From positions 248,001-312,000 of the forward strand of contig JAKQUI010000004.1 in assembly GCA_029562645.1 (NCBI GenBank): a stretch of 64,000 nt of DNA, given 5' to 3'. A model generated the notes under the pieces. That model was not told where the DNA came from and did not search any database. It was given only the letters and a program-made list of their open reading frames with translations. How positions within the stretch are numbered: the stretch's first letter is position 1; each line of letters begins with the position of its first letter. This DNA is from Spirochaetota bacterium. Its GTDB lineage: Bacteria > Spirochaetota > UBA4802 > JAKQUI01. Below are positions 62,286 to 64,000 of this stretch, in pieces. The translations under genes and the position numbers were made by a program.

Positions 62286-63629
62286 ATGAAAACAGATACG
62301 GCACTCGGCATCATCAAGTTCCGGCGGCGACGGCGCATCATGATGCGAAACACCCTCTTCGTGTTCCTCTGCTATGCGCTCACGCAGGCCCTGAGCCTCG
62401 TCGCCTGGGCCACGGGGATCAGCAGCATCTCGCCCCGGGAGATCGCCGCCATCGCGGGCGCGTCGCTGGGCATCAGCATCGTCTTTCTGGCCGTCATCGC
62501 CTCGCGGAAGGGCGAGATCACCACCGCCTTCGCGAACGCCGTCTTCTTCGGCCAGTTCGCCTTCTGGCTCGTCCTGTACCTGCTGTGGATCCTGGCGCTC
62601 AACGAGATCCGGATCGCGGGGCTCTTCTTCGCGATCCTCGCCCTGAGCTTCACGCTGTCGAACACCAACCTGCTCCAGTCGCTGTCGATCGCGCTGGCGA
62701 CCGCGATGGTGCAAATCGCCGGGACCTATTTCGCCATCGTCGTGCTGCGCCAGAAGGGCGCGCTGTTCACCGAGATCTTCTTCACGCTCTGCTTCCTGCC
62801 CGCGGCGTTGTTCATCACCTACCTGGCCGACCAGTTCCAGCGCCAGCGCGACGAGATCAAGGCCGCGAAGCGCACGGCCGAGCGGGCGCGCGATGCGCTC
62901 TGGGGCGAGATGCGCCTGGCGGAGAAGATCCAGACGGTCCTCCTCCCGCAGCACCCGTCGATCCCCGGCTACGACGTGAGCGCGTTCATGAAGCCGGCCG
63001 AGGAGGTGGGCGGCGACTATTACGACATCATCAACACCCCGGCCGCGAGCTGGGTGGTCATCGGCGATGTATCGGGGCACGGCGTCTCGGCCGGGATCAT
63101 CATGATGATGGTCGAGTCGATCATCCAGGCGGTGGTGCGCGAGCGGCCCACCGTCCCGCCCGGCGAGCTCTTGCGCATCGCCAACCGCGCCATCAGCCAC
63201 AACATACGCCGCATGGACGAGGAGAACTACATGACCATTACCGCGCTGTCCATCGACGCGGACGGCGCGGCCCTCCATGCGGGGCTGCACCTGGACATCC
63301 TCGTCTACCGGGCGCGCGACGGCGCCGTGGAGTCGATACCGACCGAGGGCATGTGGCTGGGCATCCGTCCCGAGATCGGCGAGTTCACCCGCGACGGCAG
63401 CTTCCAGATCGATCCCGGCGACGTTATGCTACTCTACACCGACGGCGTCATCGAGGCGAAGGACGTGCTGGGCGCCCAGTTCGGCGGCGCCGCCCTCGCG
63501 CGCATCCTCGCGGCGCACGGGCGCGACGACACCCGAACCATCCTCGAAAAAATCATAGAACAGCTCTCGCTCTACCGCCCCGACGACGACGCGACCCTGG
63601 TGATCCTCAAGCGCCTCGCGCGGGACTGA
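62286..63629 (+). CDS. Membrane-bound SpoIIE/RsbU-type PP2C phosphatase
   Basis: A 447-residue protein. Residues about 18-185 contain five or six hydrophobic helices; a short coiled linker (RQRDEIKAAKRTAERARDAL) leads into a SpoIIE-type phosphatase domain. Metal-binding Asp residues occur in EEVGGDYYDIINT, VIGDVSGHGVSAGIIMMMVE and LLYTDGVIEAKD, all intact. Such proteins dephosphorylate anti-anti-sigma factors in partner-switching pathways. No RsbW/RsbV genes are adjacent. The sensing domain may be the membrane part. Confidence 0.9.
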   Translation: MKTDTALGIIKFRRRRRIMMRNTLFVFLCYALTQALSLVAWATGISSISPREIAAIAGASLGISIVFLAVIASRKGEITTAFANAVFFGQFAFWLVLYLLWILALNEIRIAGLFFAILALSFTLSNTNLLQSLSIALATAMVQIAGTYFAIVVLRQKGALFTEIFFTLCFLPAALFITYLADQFQRQRDEIKAAKRTAERARDALWGEMRLAEKIQTVLLPQHPSIPGYDVSAFMKPAEEVGGDYYDIINTPAASWVVIGDVSGHGVSAGIIMMMVESIIQAVVRERPTVPPGELLRIANRAISHNIRRMDEENYMTITALSIDADGAALHAGLHLDILVYRARDGAVESIPTEGMWLGIRPEIGEFTRDGSFQIDPGDVMLLYTDGVIEAKDVLGAQFGGAALARILAAHGRDDTRTILEKIIEQLSLYRPDDDATLVILKRLARD

Positions 63630-63742
63630 GGCGCGGTTCCGCACCCCTCGGGCCCCCCGGAATTTGCTTATCTAACTTTTTTTTCTGACGATACTATAAG
63701 CAGCACGAATCCATCGCCACGCCGTATCGCAGGGGGCGCCCC

Positions 63743-64000
63743 ATGAAATCATCCATTGCCGTCATTGCCATGCTCGCGCTGCTGGTTCCCACGGCAGCGG
63801 CGCGCGCAACGGACGACGACCGGCGGGCGTGGTGGGATGATCGCGTGCGCGAGCTGCGCGCGGAGCGTACCGCGCGTACGGCGCGCACGCCGCTCGAATT
63901 GCGCCTGCGCGATGCGCTGGACCGCGACATCACGCGCGCCGAGTCGATGCGCGCGGCGTTCGACCGTTCGGCGGGCGGCGCGACCTCGGCGCGCGCAGAC
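63743..64000 (+). CDS. Secreted protein, N-terminal part (cut by window edge)
   Basis: Open from ATG 63743 to the end of the window (86 codons). It starts with a signal peptide (MKSSIAVIAMLALLVPTAAARA), followed by a strongly charged, Arg/Asp/Glu-rich helical region (RRAWWDDRVRELRAERTAR, ELRLRDALDRDITRAE). No domain can be assigned from this part. An A/T-rich stretch at 63661-63700 with TATAAG near 63695 may hold its promoter. Confidence 0.6.
   Translation, partial: MKSSIAVIAMLALLVPTAAARATDDDRRAWWDDRVRELRAERTARTARTPLELRLRDALDRDITRAESMRAAFDRSAGGATSARAD

Overview
The window looks like a chromosomal segment of a diderm bacterium, most likely a spirochaete. Supporting signs are outer-membrane-type proteins and several lipoproteins, a CheX-like protein, a DUF2225 zinc protein, and an RpoB that carries Asn where E. 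coli has Ser531, a change known from rifampicin-resistant spirochaetes. No rRNA is present, so this placement is inference. Base composition rises clearly in G+C from the ribosomal block to the right-hand third.

1-8.4 kb: mostly minus-strand housekeeping genes. They are pssA (cut by the left edge), a HAD phosphatase, ddl, lysC, an unrecognised lipoprotein plus a small outer-membrane barrel protein, truA and a DUF2225 protein. One plus-strand secreted protein of unknown function ends at a bidirectional terminator.

8.4-40 kb: one nearly continuous minus-strand run of transcription and translation genes. In transcription order it is tRNA-Thr(GGU), rpmG-secE-nusG-rplKAJL-rpoBC, rpsL-rpsG, fusA, tuf, the S10 cluster (rpsJ-rplCDWB-rpsS-rplV-rpsC-rplP-rpmC-rpsQ), the spc cluster (rplNXE-rpsN-rpsH-rplFR-rpsE-rpmD-rplO-secY-map-infA-rpmJ) and the alpha cluster (rpsM-rpsK-rpsD-rpoA-rplQ). 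Candidate promoters precede rpmG, rpsL and tuf. A strong hairpin terminator separates rpsG from fusA. Hairpins lie between rplL and rpoB and between tuf and rpsJ, and a repeat pair lies between nusG and rplK.

40-64 kb: short, mostly unlinked genes on both strands. They include rlpA, a DegT/AHBA-type protein lacking its PLP lysine, a resolvase-like domain lacking its serine, a metallo-beta-lactamase protein, a flavin-reductase-like protein, queD, ribF, an MTA phosphorylase, a DUF726 hydrolase lipoprotein, a LysE exporter, pepF, an RlmI-type methyltransferase, a nucleoside deoxyribosyltransferase-like protein, an AcuC-like deacetylase, CheX and a GlcD-type oxidase. The end of glcD is followed by a PIN/Phd toxin-antitoxin module, and a second copy of the last 67 bases of glcD lies on the module's far side. 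Signalling genes close the window: a START-domain class III cyclase, an AAA ATPase, a SpoIIE-type phosphatase and a partial secreted protein.

The most notable non-routine points are the lysine-less DegT protein, the toxin-antitoxin cassette bracketed by a duplicated host gene end, the serine-less resolvase-like protein, and the cyclase with Lys at the usual transition-state Arg.
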